A stretch of DNA of 64,000 nucleotides from an uncultured Eisenbergiella sp. (GTDB lineage Bacteria; Bacillota; Clostridia; Lachnospirales; Lachnospiraceae), in the NCBI GenBank assembly GCA_910585455.1, contig CAJUEL010000023.1, positions 1 to 64,000 on the forward strand, given 5' to 3'. Shown here in pieces: positions 31,823 through 39,218 of this stretch; the stretch's first letter is position 1; each line of letters starts with the position of its first letter. The notes under the pieces were generated by a model that made no database searches, was not told where the DNA came from, and saw only the letters and a list, made by a program, of their open reading frames with translations. Made by a program: the position numbers and the translations under genes.

Positions 31823-31850
31823 ATTATAATAGATGACGGTTTTAAGTCAA
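31823..31850 (-). promoter_or_regulatory. Sigma-A promoter of the sugar-acid operon
   Basis: TTGACT (31845-31850) and a perfect TATAAT (31823-31828) are 16 bp apart on the minus strand. It would give a leader of about 400 bases before the dehydratase start at 31411, including all of palindrome 2. Confidence 0.75.
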
Positions 31851-31852
31851 GT

Positions 31853-31861
31853 CATCTGATG
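31853..31861. promoter_or_regulatory. Candidate GntR-family operator next to the -35
   Basis: CATCTGATG, a 9-bp dyad, lies two bases upstream of the -35 of the sugar-acid operon. The same 9-mer is the centre of the 31-bp dyad at 31981-32011. A GntR/FadR-type gene is 600 bp upstream, and its family binds short dyads of this kind. Assignment is inference. Confidence 0.45.
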
Positions 31862-31980
31862 CTTTTCTACTTTTTTTACATTTTCTGGTTTTTGTTTTTG
31901 GTGGTAATTAACAAACCGGCTCCATTATTATCATTTTTACGTATTTTGCAGCTTGATAAACCAATCTTTTTATCTTTCCA

Positions 31981-32011
31981 GTCGCAAAAGACATCTGATG
32001 TCTTTTGCGAC
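31981..32011. promoter_or_regulatory. Perfect 15-bp-arm dyad, candidate operator or terminator
   Basis: GTCGCAAAAGACATC and its exact complement flank one central base. With essentially no loop it suits a protein-binding dyad better than a hairpin terminator. It contains CATCTGATG, as does the site beside the operon promoter. The rest of 31749-32095 is AT-rich and gene-free. Confidence 0.5.
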
Positions 32012-32095
32012 TATTTTGTGATATTTCCATCCTGGTCCTGTTGCAGAAGTTCCCGTGGATGCCGTCTTTCTTTACCGGAAATGAACACCGTCGCG

Positions 32096-32458
32096 CTTCC
32101 CAATGTCATGAAGCTACCCGGCGGGCATAAGGGAATGGAGCCAGGGCCGGTGGCGGACGCAGGAGAGGGACAGCGGGGCAGGGAGGAACAGGCTGTTTTG
32201 GGTCGCTTTATCCGGAGCGGAGAAATTCCCAAAATGGTGGGAGATTCCTGCCACAGGGCGCAATGCTGTCCGAACGAAGTGAGTTGATTGCGCCCTGCGG
32301 CGTTTAGGAATCTCCTGCCGTTTTGTGGAATTTCCCGCTCCGGATATCGCGATCAAAAACAGCCTGTTCCTCCCTGCCCGCTGTCCCTCTCCTGCGTCCG
32401 CCACCGGTTCTGGCTCCATTCCCTTATGCCCGCCGGGTAACTTCATGACACTGGGAAG
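32096..32458. repeat. Giant fold-back palindrome 3 (363 bp)
   Basis: Arms run from CTTCCCAATGTCATGAAG to CTTCATGACACTGGGAAG. The right arm includes the stop codon and last five codons of the GntR-type gene. Shoulder TTATCCGGAGCGGAGAAATT and the apex TGTCCGAACGAAGTGAGTT match palindrome 4 closely, while the outer arms differ. Confidence 0.88.
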
Positions 32459-33165
32459 CTTTCAGCCCGGCGTTCATCCATCATCCGCTTGATTTTTTCG
32501 CGGTTGTAGGTGAGGTGCATGGTCATTGCGGTTCTGGCTCCCACAAAGTCTCCGTCCGCAATCGCATTTGCGATCATGCGGTGGGTGCGCACTGTCTCCT
32601 CAGTCAGCTTTTTATGGGTGACATTTACAAACATCATGACCGCCGTGTCTATGATCGGAATCAGCTGTTCCATGACCGTATTCCCGGTACATCTGGCAAT
32701 ACAGGTATGAAACTCAATGTCATCCGCAATATAGTCTTCTCCGCTTTTAATTTTTTCTTCCACACGATCACAAAATTTTTTCAGTCTGTGCACATCTTCA
32801 GCCGATGCATGGATCGCCGCCATTTCCGCGATCCCGGGCTCCAGCAAAAGCCGCACCTCCACCAGCTCCAGCGCCAAAGCCAGCTTGTCGGTCGCATTTC
32901 TGACCCCCAGCGGGTCATCCCTGCCTGCCGCGGTGCTGACCACATAGGTGCCGGAGCCCCGCCGGATCTCCAAAACTCCCTTGATCACAAGAGACTTAAC
33001 CGCCTCCCGGACGGTACTTCTGCCCACGCCCAGCATTTCCCCAAGCTTAAATTCGTTTGGCAGCTTTTCTCCTACAGCAACCGGCTCTTTCTGAATATAG
33101 CGCAGCAGCTGTTCCTCCGCCCGCTCCGCCAGAAGCTTGTTTTTCACATTCGATAAATCTTCCAT
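32443..33165 (-). CDS. GntR/FadR-family transcriptional regulator (FCD domain)
   Basis: A 240-residue repressor. The N-terminal winged helix (1-75) has EKLPNEFKLGEMLGVGRSTVREAVKSLVIKGVLEIRRGSGTYV. The FCD ligand domain (85-235) has IEFHTCIARCTGNTVMEQL and the later HRMIANAIADGD, with the Asp/His residues that bind metal in this family. FCD regulators sense small acids, and the catabolic operon for a sugar acid follows on the same strand, so it likely controls that operon. I chose ATG 33165 (GGGAAGCGG upstream) over the longer frame to 33234. Its 3' end lies inside palindrome 3. Confidence 0.9.
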   Translation of the reverse strand: MEDLSNVKNKLLAERAEEQLLRYIQKEPVAVGEKLPNEFKLGEMLGVGRSTVREAVKSLVIKGVLEIRRGSGTYVVSTAAGRDDPLGVRNATDKLALALELVEVRLLLEPGIAEMAAIHASAEDVHRLKKFCDRVEEKIKSGEDYIADDIEFHTCIARCTGNTVMEQLIPIIDTAVMMFVNVTHKKLTEETVRTHRMIANAIADGDFVGARTAMTMHLTYNREKIKRMMDERRAESFPVS

Positions 33166-33295
33166 TCCGCTTCCCTGTCCTTTTCGTCCTGCATGCAAAA
33201 TTGGTTCCGTTACTTTATACCTGTATCTTATCAAAGTCCGAATGTAACCGCAAGGGTAGCGGCGCGCTTACTTTTCGCAGGAAGGAAGGTTACTG

Positions 33296-33430
33296 GTAAC
33301 AGTTCAGACAGGTCTGCGCGTTCACCGCGCAGACCGTGAGAAAATGTGCCGGTAGCAGGCATCTGCCCCATCGCGCAGCGATTATAATGGGCGGATGCAG
33401 CAACAGTTCAGACGTGTCCAAACTATTACG
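33296..33430. repeat. 130-bp composite palindromic repeat, copy B
   Basis: Same order as copy A at 7202-7333: GTAACAGTTCAGAC, a 10-bp hairpin GGTCTGCGCG (33311-33335), GGCATCTGCC...GGGCGGATGC, then AACAGTTCAGACGTGTCC. The two copies differ at scattered positions, mostly in loops. It lies upstream of yccF. Confidence 0.8.
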
Positions 33431-33458
33431 GTTACTGGAAAAATTTATATTTCCTTCA

Positions 33459-33487
33459 TTGCAGTCCTTTCCGGCCTGTGCTAAGAT
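33459..33487 (+). promoter_or_regulatory. Putative yccF promoter
   Basis: TTGCAG and TAAGAT are 17 bp apart, about 100 bp upstream of the yccF start. Confidence 0.45.
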
Positions 33488-33584
33488 GGGAACAGGCTCG
33501 AAAATCCGGACTGTTGCCGGATACGAACTGAGACTTAAAACGGTTTCTACGCGGTTGGCATTGTTACCGCCAGGGAGGAAAAAT

Positions 33585-33944
33585 ATGGGATGTCTTGGAA
33601 ATATGTTATGGTTCATTTTCGGCGGTTTTCTCAGCGGTTTCAGCTGGTGTCTCGCCGGACTGCTCTGGTGTGTCACCATTGTCGGCATACCAATTGGAGT
33701 ACAGTGTTTTAAGTTCGCTGCCTTAAGCTTCTTTCCCTTCGGGAAAGAGGTTCGCTACGGCGGCGGAGCGGTTTCTCTGCTCTTAAATATCCTGTGGCTC
33801 ATATTCTCCGGGCTGCCACTGGCGCTGGAATCCGCCATCATGGGCTGTCTTTTATGCGTCACCATTGTGGGAATTCCCTTCGGCCTGCAGCATTTCAAGC
33901 TGGCCAAGCTGGCTTTGATGCCGTTTGGCGCGGAAGTGTACTGA
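33585..33944 (+). CDS. yccF: YccF-family (DUF307) inner-membrane protein
   Basis: A 119-residue membrane protein with two repeats of the same unit: MLWFIFGGFLSGFSWCLAGLLWCVTIVGIPIGVQCFKFAALSFFPFGKEV and ILWLIFSGLPLALESAIMGCLLCVTIVGIPFGLQHFKLAKLALMPFGAEV. The C-V-T-I-V-G-I-P-x-G-x-Q repeat is the family hallmark. Function is not established. The ATG at 33585 follows GGGAGG with six bases between; a longer frame to 33336 would start inside the composite repeat and is rejected. Confidence 0.9.
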   Translation: MGCLGNMLWFIFGGFLSGFSWCLAGLLWCVTIVGIPIGVQCFKFAALSFFPFGKEVRYGGGAVSLLLNILWLIFSGLPLALESAIMGCLLCVTIVGIPFGLQHFKLAKLALMPFGAEVY

Positions 33945-34039
33945 ATCCCCCACTTTGAAAATAATCAAAAAGGCTAAACGATAGTTACCGTGCCGGCAAA
34001 TGTCTTTGATTGGCATATAAAAAATCTCCCTTTTCGGAA

Positions 34040-34067
34040 TTGTGTACCTGTTAAAACAGCTTATAAT
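34040..34067 (+). promoter_or_regulatory. Promoter shared in sequence with 21586-21614
   Basis: TTGTGT and TATAAT are 16 bp apart in a block that recurs near 21.6 kb. It lies some 270 bp upstream of the helical ORF. The gap 33945-34333 holds no other identifiable element. Confidence 0.5.
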
Positions 34068-34333
34068 TGCACTGGCAAATCGAAAATTATGGAAGACGTA
34101 TACGTTTGGAGGACGATTTTTGTTCGGTGAAATATGTTTTCCTTTGAGCTGACTTCTCATAAGAATGAAAACAGAAATCAAATTTTGTAAATCTGGAAGC
34201 GAAATATATGAGTATTATTAAGTCCCATAAGGGCAGGCTACAATATCATTGGCAGCTGACGAATAATAAGTATGAGGAACGCACTGAACGCCGGATTGCC
34301 GGCATTGATGACATTCTGAAGGGAGAAAGCAAA

Positions 34334-34930
34334 ATGGATTTTACCGTTTTCAGCAAGGCAGAGATGGCGGAAATGTTCCAGACTATGTTTGCGCATATGC
34401 CGGAGCATATGAAAAATGTCGCAATCAAAAAATTTGACGGCGTTGAACGATGGAAATCGCATTATATGCAAGCCGTAGCTTCCGAAAAGATGCAGAAGGG
34501 CTATGCGAAGGCAGTCGAATGGTATGGCATCAAGGAGAAATTTCTGTCCGCCGCCGAAAATCCAATCAGCAAAGAGGTTACAGAAAGCTATCACAAACGA
34601 ATGGAAGCGATTTTGAAAAAGCTGATCGCAAAACAGGATTGCGCCATGAATTCCTTCGAAGTCAAAGAAGTTGTCGGGGAATATGGCTCTGTTCTGAAAC
34701 AGCTCACGCAGAGTAAAGAAGAAAAAGGACTCATGCTGGCACAGGCACAGCATGACCGCGACAGCTCCATGGACCCTGCAGGTTTCCAAAAAACCTGCAG
34801 GATTTTTCAAAATTTTCAGGGTTCCATGGACACTCCAATTCCTTCCCCGTCAAACGCCGGGATAAAGCTCTCCTGCGCAGTATCCCCTTCCTGCAAAAAT
34901 CCGTTTTCCACCCCCAGATCAATTGCATAA
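34334..34930 (+). CDS. Hypothetical helical protein with uncertain C-terminus
   Basis: An open frame of 198 codons from MDFTVFSKAEMAEMFQTMF, behind AAGGGAG. Residues 1-145 are Lys/Glu-rich helical sequence (VERWKSHYMQAVASEKMQKGYAKAVEWYGIKEKF). I do not recognise the family. From about residue 146 (SMDPAGFQKT) the frame runs through a palindrome and then antisense across the end of the radical SAM gene, so the natural C-terminus is probably lost. It may be a truncated gene whose 3' end was replaced by the palindrome. A start at 34208 is possible but has a weaker ribosome site. Confidence 0.5.
   Translation: MDFTVFSKAEMAEMFQTMFAHMPEHMKNVAIKKFDGVERWKSHYMQAVASEKMQKGYAKAVEWYGIKEKFLSAAENPISKEVTESYHKRMEAILKKLIAKQDCAMNSFEVKEVVGEYGSVLKQLTQSKEEKGLMLAQAQHDRDSSMDPAGFQKTCRIFQNFQGSMDTPIPSPSNAGIKLSCAVSPSCKNPFSTPRSIA
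34766..34830. repeat. 65-bp palindrome overlapping the end of the radical SAM gene
   Basis: TCCATGGACCCTG and CAGGGTTCCATGGA are the outer arms, with an inner hairpin CCTGCAGGTTT/AAACCTGCAGG. The right arm is the last codons and stop of the radical SAM gene. It may act as that gene's terminator. Confidence 0.7.
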
Positions 34931-35865
34931 TCCGCCAGCGCATCATACTCCTCTGGAGTCACCCGCCTGTCCAGCTCAAACCGCTCCTGCCTCGCCTCTC
35001 TGCCCTCCAGCCATTTCCCGATGCCGGGCATGGGCGTGTACTGATTCATGATGCTGATGTAAATGCGGTCGCCCCAGGTTTCATACAGCCAGGAAAGCGC
35101 CCGTTTCCCATCGGCCAGCTGCCCCGGCAGGACGAGATAGCGCACGATCACGCCGCGCTGCATCAGAAAATCGGAATCCGTAAAATCCTCCCGTCCCTGC
35201 TCGCCCTCTTCCTGGCTTACAGCATCATTCATCTGCCGTGCATTGATCCGCTTCCCGTCAGGCGACCGAAAAACCGGCTCCCCCACCTGCCGCACCATCT
35301 CTTCGATCGCCGCTTGGGCGACCGCAAAATAGTCCGGCGCATTGGACAGCTGTCCCGACAATGTAGGGGAAATATATTTCAAATCCGGCAGATAAATATC
35401 GACCAGCCCCTCCAGCAGCCGCAGCGTGCTGGCCTTTTCATAGGAAGATGTGTTATAGACCACCGGAATCCGCAGGCCGTTCTCCTTCGCCCGCCGCAAC
35501 GCCTCTGCGATCTGCGGCACGAAATGCGTGGGCGTCACCAGATTAATATTATTCGCGCCCTTTCCCTGCAGCATCAAAAAAATATCAGCAAGCCGCTCCT
35601 CCGATATCTCCCACCCTGCCCTGCCGGCGGCGATATCATAATTCTGACAAAATACGCAGCGCAGCGGACACCCGGAAAAAAAGACAGCACCGGAGCCCGT
35701 CCTTCCCGAAATGCAGGGCTCCTCCCAGGCATGCAGCGCCGCCCGGGCCGCTCTGACCTGTGCGGTCTGCCCGCAATAGCCAACCTGCCCGGCAACGCGG
35801 TTTACATGGCAGCTGCGCGGACAAAGCGTACAATCCTCCAACAATTTCTTCGTTTCTTCTGTCAT
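34816..35865 (-). CDS. Radical SAM protein, PflA-like (COG1313 type)
   Basis: A 349-residue enzyme. The N-terminal CTLCPRSCHVNRVAGQVGYCG block is a second Cys motif. The radical SAM cluster site is GCPLRCVFCQNYDIA near residue 75 (CxxxCxxC). NINLVTPTHFVPQIAEAL and PVVYNTSSYEKASTL follow the pyruvate-formate-lyase-activase-like barrel. Proteins of this group are uncharacterised; some are linked to AmmeMemoRadiSam systems. No partner gene is adjacent. The end of the gene is inside the palindrome at 34766-34830. Confidence 0.85.
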   Translation of the reverse strand: MTEETKKLLEDCTLCPRSCHVNRVAGQVGYCGQTAQVRAARAALHAWEEPCISGRTGSGAVFFSGCPLRCVFCQNYDIAAGRAGWEISEERLADIFLMLQGKGANNINLVTPTHFVPQIAEALRRAKENGLRIPVVYNTSSYEKASTLRLLEGLVDIYLPDLKYISPTLSGQLSNAPDYFAVAQAAIEEMVRQVGEPVFRSPDGKRINARQMNDAVSQEEGEQGREDFTDSDFLMQRGVIVRYLVLPGQLADGKRALSWLYETWGDRIYISIMNQYTPMPGIGKWLEGREARQERFELDRRVTPEEYDALADYAIDLGVENGFLQEGDTAQESFIPAFDGEGIGVSMEP

Positions 35866-36000
35866 ATCGGCCTCCGCATGCTTCCTGACATCAATTCTTA
35901 CAGATCGCTAATCAAAAGGCGGAAAGTGCCCCGGCAAAGCCAAAGCCGACGGCAAGCGAAGCATCCCCCCCCGCCTCCTGATCAGCGCATTTTCATACAA

Positions 36001-36028
36001 CAAAAACGGGCAGTCAGACTGCCCCGTT
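36001..36028 (-). terminator. Terminator of the SRP RNA
   Basis: On the minus strand CGGGGCAGT and ACTGCCCG form a GC-rich stem with a 3-base loop, followed by TTTTTGTTG. It lies 20 bp past the SRP RNA 3' end. Confidence 0.85.
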
Positions 36029-36047
36029 TCCTCATCACATTTTAAAA

Positions 36048-36310
36048 CCGTGCGGCATGCGTCGAACCGCTTTCTACATCCGTTACCTTTACAGTTAACT
36101 CCGCCAGGCACCCTCGCGGCACACGGAAAATTCTGCTTAGTGCTGCTTTGTTCCCAACCTGACACGGTTCACAGACATCCGTTGCGCAAGACCCAAACTT
36201 CAACGCCACTTATAAAGGGCTGCGATATAGAAAGAAAGCCCTCGACATGCCATCACCCCTGCTATAGCGGATTGCAGGTACAGAGGTCCGCTGCTCCCCC
36301 GGCTGCACGG
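36048..36310 (-). ncRNA. ffs: Signal recognition particle RNA, large Gram-positive type
   Basis: A 263-nt RNA whose ends pair (CCGTGC ... GCACGG). Helix 8 is unmistakable: GTGTCAGGTTGGGAACAAAG, then CAGCACTAAGCAG, with a GGAA tetraloop and the conserved symmetric and asymmetric loops that bind Ffh. The other strand reads CCGTGTGCCGCGAGGGTGCCTGGC. The upstream half forms the Alu-like domain found in Bacillus and Clostridia. It carries its own consensus promoter and a strong terminator. Confidence 0.93.
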
Positions 36311-36318
36311 TATTTTTA

Positions 36319-36347
36319 AGTATACCTGCATTTTTCATATTTGTCAA
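36319..36347 (-). promoter_or_regulatory. Consensus promoter of the SRP RNA
   Basis: TTGACA (36342-36347) and TATACT (36319-36324) are 17 bp apart on the minus strand. The -10 ends eight bases before the mature RNA start. Confidence 0.85.
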
Positions 36348-36456
36348 TTCTGCCCTTCACACTTTTTTCGCAAATTCATCGCAGATTCCTCACAAAATCA
36401 CTACAAATTCATCACACTTCTTTTCTATACTCTGATCATAGCAACGAGGAAACAAC

Positions 36457-36486
36457 GTAACAGCGCAGACCAGTCCAAACTGTTAC
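36457..36486. repeat. 30-bp dyad GTAACAG...CTGTTAC
   Basis: GTAACAGCGCAGAC and GTCCAAACTGTTAC surround a two-base centre, about 40 bp before the htrA start. A member of the dispersed GTAACAGTTCAGAC family. Confidence 0.7.
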
Positions 36487-36527
36487 GAAACAAGAGCAAA
36501 CAAAACAATAGTAAAGGAGAGACAGCC

Positions 36528-37961
36528 ATGTCAGAATATAACAACAATTTTGAAAACAAAGACCAGATGTATCAATACGATTCCCATAACAATGAAACCG
36601 TTCCCGCTCCTGTCCGGGAGCCGAAAAAGCGCCACACCGGCAAAACGGGACGCACCGTGAAAAAAATCGGCGCGATTACCTTAAGCGCCGTCCTCTTCGG
36701 CGGTGTTGCCGCCGGAACCTTCCAGGCGGTGAACCATATCACCGGCTATACCCCTTATGCCACGCCCATAGCGGGCGCGAATCCGGACGGAACATTGCCT
36801 ACAGAGATACAGGAATCTCAAAGTCTGCTGCAGACCACCGCAATCCCTGCGCTGCAGACTGCAAAGGGCAGCCTGGACGTTTCAGACATCGCCGAATCCG
36901 TGATGCCCTCCATCGTTTCCATCACGAACAAATCCGTCCAGGAAATCCAGAACTATTTCAGCATGTTCGGCTATCGGGGGCAGTCCCAGTTCATGGAAAC
37001 GGAGAGCGCAGGCTCCGGCTTTATCATCGGAAAAAATGCGGATGAGCTGCTGATCGTCACCAACTGCCATGTGGTGGAAAATGCGAATACCCTTTCCGTA
37101 TGCTTTATTGATAATCAGGCCTATGAAGCCAATATCAAGGGAACCGATTCCGCCAATGACCTGGCTGTCATCGCCATTCCTTTGGATACCATTTCAGCGG
37201 ATACGATGGCGCAGATCAAGGTCGCCTCCATCGGAGATTCCGATTCCTTAAAGGTCGGTGAACAGGTAGTCGCAATCGGCAACGCCCTCGGTTACGGTCA
37301 GTCTGTGACCACCGGCATCGTGAGCGCCATGAACCGCTCCATCGAAAGCAAAAACAGCGTGGTCAATACCTCCACCGGTGAGGAAGAGGTTCCCACCTAT
37401 ATTCAGACTGATGCCGCCATCAACCCCGGCAACAGCGGCGGCGCTTTAGTCAACATGAACGGTGAGGTGGTGGGCATCAACTCCGCTAAAATGTCCAGCA
37501 CGGAGGTGGAGGGCATGGGCTACGCGATCCCGGTTTCCAGAGTTTCCGACATCATCGAAACGCTGATGAACGAAACCACCCGCACGAAGGTTGCGGAAAG
37601 TCAGAGAGCCAACATCGGCATTTCCGGCATCACCGTTGATGCCACCGTCAACCAGACCTATGGCATCCCCACCGGCGTCTATATCGCGGACGTGACAGCG
37701 GGCAGCGCTGCGGAAGCGGCCGGCATTATCAAGGGCGAGGTCATCACAGCCTTTGACGGCAAAGCGGTCACCGGCATCGAAGAGTTAAAGGATCTCCTCC
37801 AGTATTATGCCGCCGGTGAAACCGTGGAAGTGACCTTAAAGGTTCCCGGTGCAGGAGAATACAGCGAAAAAACCGTGTCCCTGACCCTCGGGCATGCCGC
37901 TTCTGCCGAAAGCGAAGAAACGGAATCCTCCGAAGCGCCTGATTTCGGCATTCATTGGTAA
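36528..37961 (+). CDS. htrA: HtrA/DegP-like serine protease with PDZ domain
   Basis: A 477-residue membrane-anchored protease. Residues 1-45 are cytosolic and basic at the end. A single helix (about 47-65) anchors it. The trypsin-like domain (115-350) has the triad His181 (TNCHVV), Asp211 (ANDLAVI) and Ser303 (NPGNSGGALVN). The PDZ domain (about 360-450) has GIPTGVYIADVTAGSAAEAAGIIKGEVITAFDGKAV. It degrades misfolded exported proteins at the outer face of the membrane. AAAGGAGAGAC lies before the ATG. It stands alone, with the dyad repeat and several AT-rich direct repeats (TTCATCAC-like) upstream. The length is typical of Gram-positive HtrA. Confidence 0.93.
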   Translation: MSEYNNNFENKDQMYQYDSHNNETVPAPVREPKKRHTGKTGRTVKKIGAITLSAVLFGGVAAGTFQAVNHITGYTPYATPIAGANPDGTLPTEIQESQSLLQTTAIPALQTAKGSLDVSDIAESVMPSIVSITNKSVQEIQNYFSMFGYRGQSQFMETESAGSGFIIGKNADELLIVTNCHVVENANTLSVCFIDNQAYEANIKGTDSANDLAVIAIPLDTISADTMAQIKVASIGDSDSLKVGEQVVAIGNALGYGQSVTTGIVSAMNRSIESKNSVVNTSTGEEEVPTYIQTDAAINPGNSGGALVNMNGEVVGINSAKMSSTEVEGMGYAIPVSRVSDIIETLMNETTRTKVAESQRANIGISGITVDATVNQTYGIPTGVYIADVTAGSAAEAAGIIKGEVITAFDGKAVTGIEELKDLLQYYAAGETVEVTLKVPGAGEYSEKTVSLTLGHAASAESEETESSEAPDFGIHW

Positions 37962-37998
37962 AAACCGATTGACATTTTCCCCCTGCCATCTGATAATA

Positions 37999-38160
37999 GA
38001 AGGGCAGGGGGAGACACCCATCAAAAAAAACGCAGCAACACTGGCAAGGGGAAAGGCACCCATTACAAAAAACATATTGCCGCATCAGGCAGAGGGGAAG
38101 ACACCCATTACAAAAAACGCAGCGCCGTAATATGAAGCTGACGAAAGGGGAAATACCCAT
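37999..38160 (+). repeat. Tandem array of a ribosome-site/start-codon-like unit
   Basis: A unit of the form GGGGAAA.ACCCATTACAAAAAAC recurs about four times, roughly every 35-55 bp. The last copy contains the real start region of the next gene (AAAGGGGAAATACCCATGGGC). The earlier copies have ATTA or ATCA where the ATG stands. It looks like duplication of a gene start. Confidence 0.65.
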
Positions 38161-38716
38161 GGGCAAAAATATCACTGTGTTGGATGCACAGGGAAACCGC
38201 TATGAAGCGACCTGGCCTAGACGCGCGAAGGGTCTGGTAAGGAAAGGGTTTGCACGCTTTATAGATGAGACAACGATTTGCCTCACGGCCCGACCGCAAT
38301 ATATGGAGGAAAACCAAATGAATATGGAGGACATTATCAACAGCACGGGGAACACGGCAGAAACGACTGCAGAGGCGACTGCGGATACACAGACAAACGT
38401 ACAGTACCTCATGCAGAAAATTGACCAGATTCTGGCAGATACCCAGTATTTTAAGGATGCCATCGCACAGTTTGGCGCGGAAGGCAACAGTGCGGATGCC
38501 GGATTGGTCGCTATGGTGGAAGCCAGGGAGAAGACCAATCAGGAAATAATCGCGCTCTTGAATAAAATGCTGGATTTCGTTTTAGAGCCGCCGGTCATTT
38601 CTTCCAAAGAAAAAATGAAAATCATATTTGATTTCATGACTACCAAAAATCTGGATGACGATGATAATGCTGCCGACATCGTCAGGCAGGTCATCCAAAA
38701 GATAACCTGTCTGTAA
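38159..38716 (+). CDS. Conserved hypothetical protein with short DNA/RNA-binding-like N-terminus
   Basis: A 185-residue protein. The N-terminal 45 residues (MGKNITVLDAQGNRYEATWPRRAKGLVRKGFARFIDETTICL) are compact and basic, and of a type common in Lachnospiraceae proteins of unknown function. A Thr/Ala-rich linker follows, then helical sequence (VQYLMQKIDQILADTQYFKDAIAQF) and an acidic C-terminus. It may be a coiled-coil oligomer. The ATG at 38159 has AAAGGGGA upstream and is the last of the repeated start-like units. A strong bidirectional terminator follows the gene. Confidence 0.7.
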   Translation: MGKNITVLDAQGNRYEATWPRRAKGLVRKGFARFIDETTICLTARPQYMEENQMNMEDIINSTGNTAETTAEATADTQTNVQYLMQKIDQILADTQYFKDAIAQFGAEGNSADAGLVAMVEAREKTNQEIIALLNKMLDFVLEPPVISSKEKMKIIFDFMTTKNLDDDDNAADIVRQVIQKITCL

Positions 38717-38796
38717 CAGACAGCGGCGGATTGCTTTCCGTCTGAATAATGTCTCACAAAGGCTGCAGTACCGTTTTTCCCGGACTGCAGCAAAAC

Positions 38797-38826
38797 AAAA
38801 AAGGTTTCCATCCGGAAACCTTTTTT
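38797..38826. terminator. Bidirectional rho-independent terminator
   Basis: AAAAAAGGTTTCC-ATCC-GGAAACCTTTTTT is a perfect stem flanked by A- and T-runs. It serves both the hypothetical gene and the convergent acpP. Confidence 0.92.
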
Positions 38827-38858
38827 CGTTCTCTCTATCCGTTTCAGGCGCCTGCCGC

Positions 38859-39092
38859 TTATGCATCCAGATCCTGTGCCTTGATATATTCCATTACGTC
38901 GCCGACTGTGGCAAATTTCTCCAGATCCTCGGAAGGAATCTCGATTCCGTACTCTTCTTCAAAAGCCATGACAAGTTCGAACAGATCCAATGAGTCCGCC
39001 TGCAAATCATCCTTAAAGGACGTATCCTCTGTGATCTCAATATCCTCCAGGCTCAGCTGTTCCCGGATAATATCCGCAATTTTCTCTAACAT
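38859..39092 (-). CDS. acpP: Acyl carrier protein
   Basis: A 77-residue acidic helical protein. Ser34 in QADSLDLFELVM is the 4'-phosphopantetheine site. The rest (FEEEYGIEIPSEDLEKFATVGDVMEYIKAQD) matches the family throughout. It carries growing acyl chains in fatty-acid synthesis. It has its own consensus promoter and lies just downstream of fabG. The length is standard. Confidence 0.95.
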   Translation of the reverse strand: MLEKIADIIREQLSLEDIEITEDTSFKDDLQADSLDLFELVMAFEEEYGIEIPSEDLEKFATVGDVMEYIKAQDLDA

Positions 39093-39148
39093 ACTTTGAT
39101 TTCATCTCCTTTATTTCAAAATTCTGTCTGGAATCATTTGACAAAAAA

Positions 39149-39177
39149 AGTATATTATCTGTCATATCGGTTGTCAA
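39149..39177 (-). promoter_or_regulatory. Consensus promoter of acpP
   Basis: TTGACA (39172-39177) and TATACT (39149-39154) are 17 bp apart. A GACA/TGTC half-dyad overlaps the -10, which may be a regulator site. Confidence 0.8.
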
Positions 39178-39218
39178 CCATTTTACAGTATTTTTTAAAA
39201 TTACTATAGCGGATGCGG

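Noticed and set aside
33336..33584. 83-codon N-terminal extension of YccF
   Set aside because: It begins inside the composite repeat; family length and GGGAGG site support ATG 33585.
36050..36319. 89-codon plus-strand ORF
   Set aside because: It lies antisense to the SRP RNA, which explains the sequence conservation.
37999..38160. CRISPR-like array before the hypothetical gene
   Set aside because: Units are inexact, spacers are similar to each other, and no cas genes are present.
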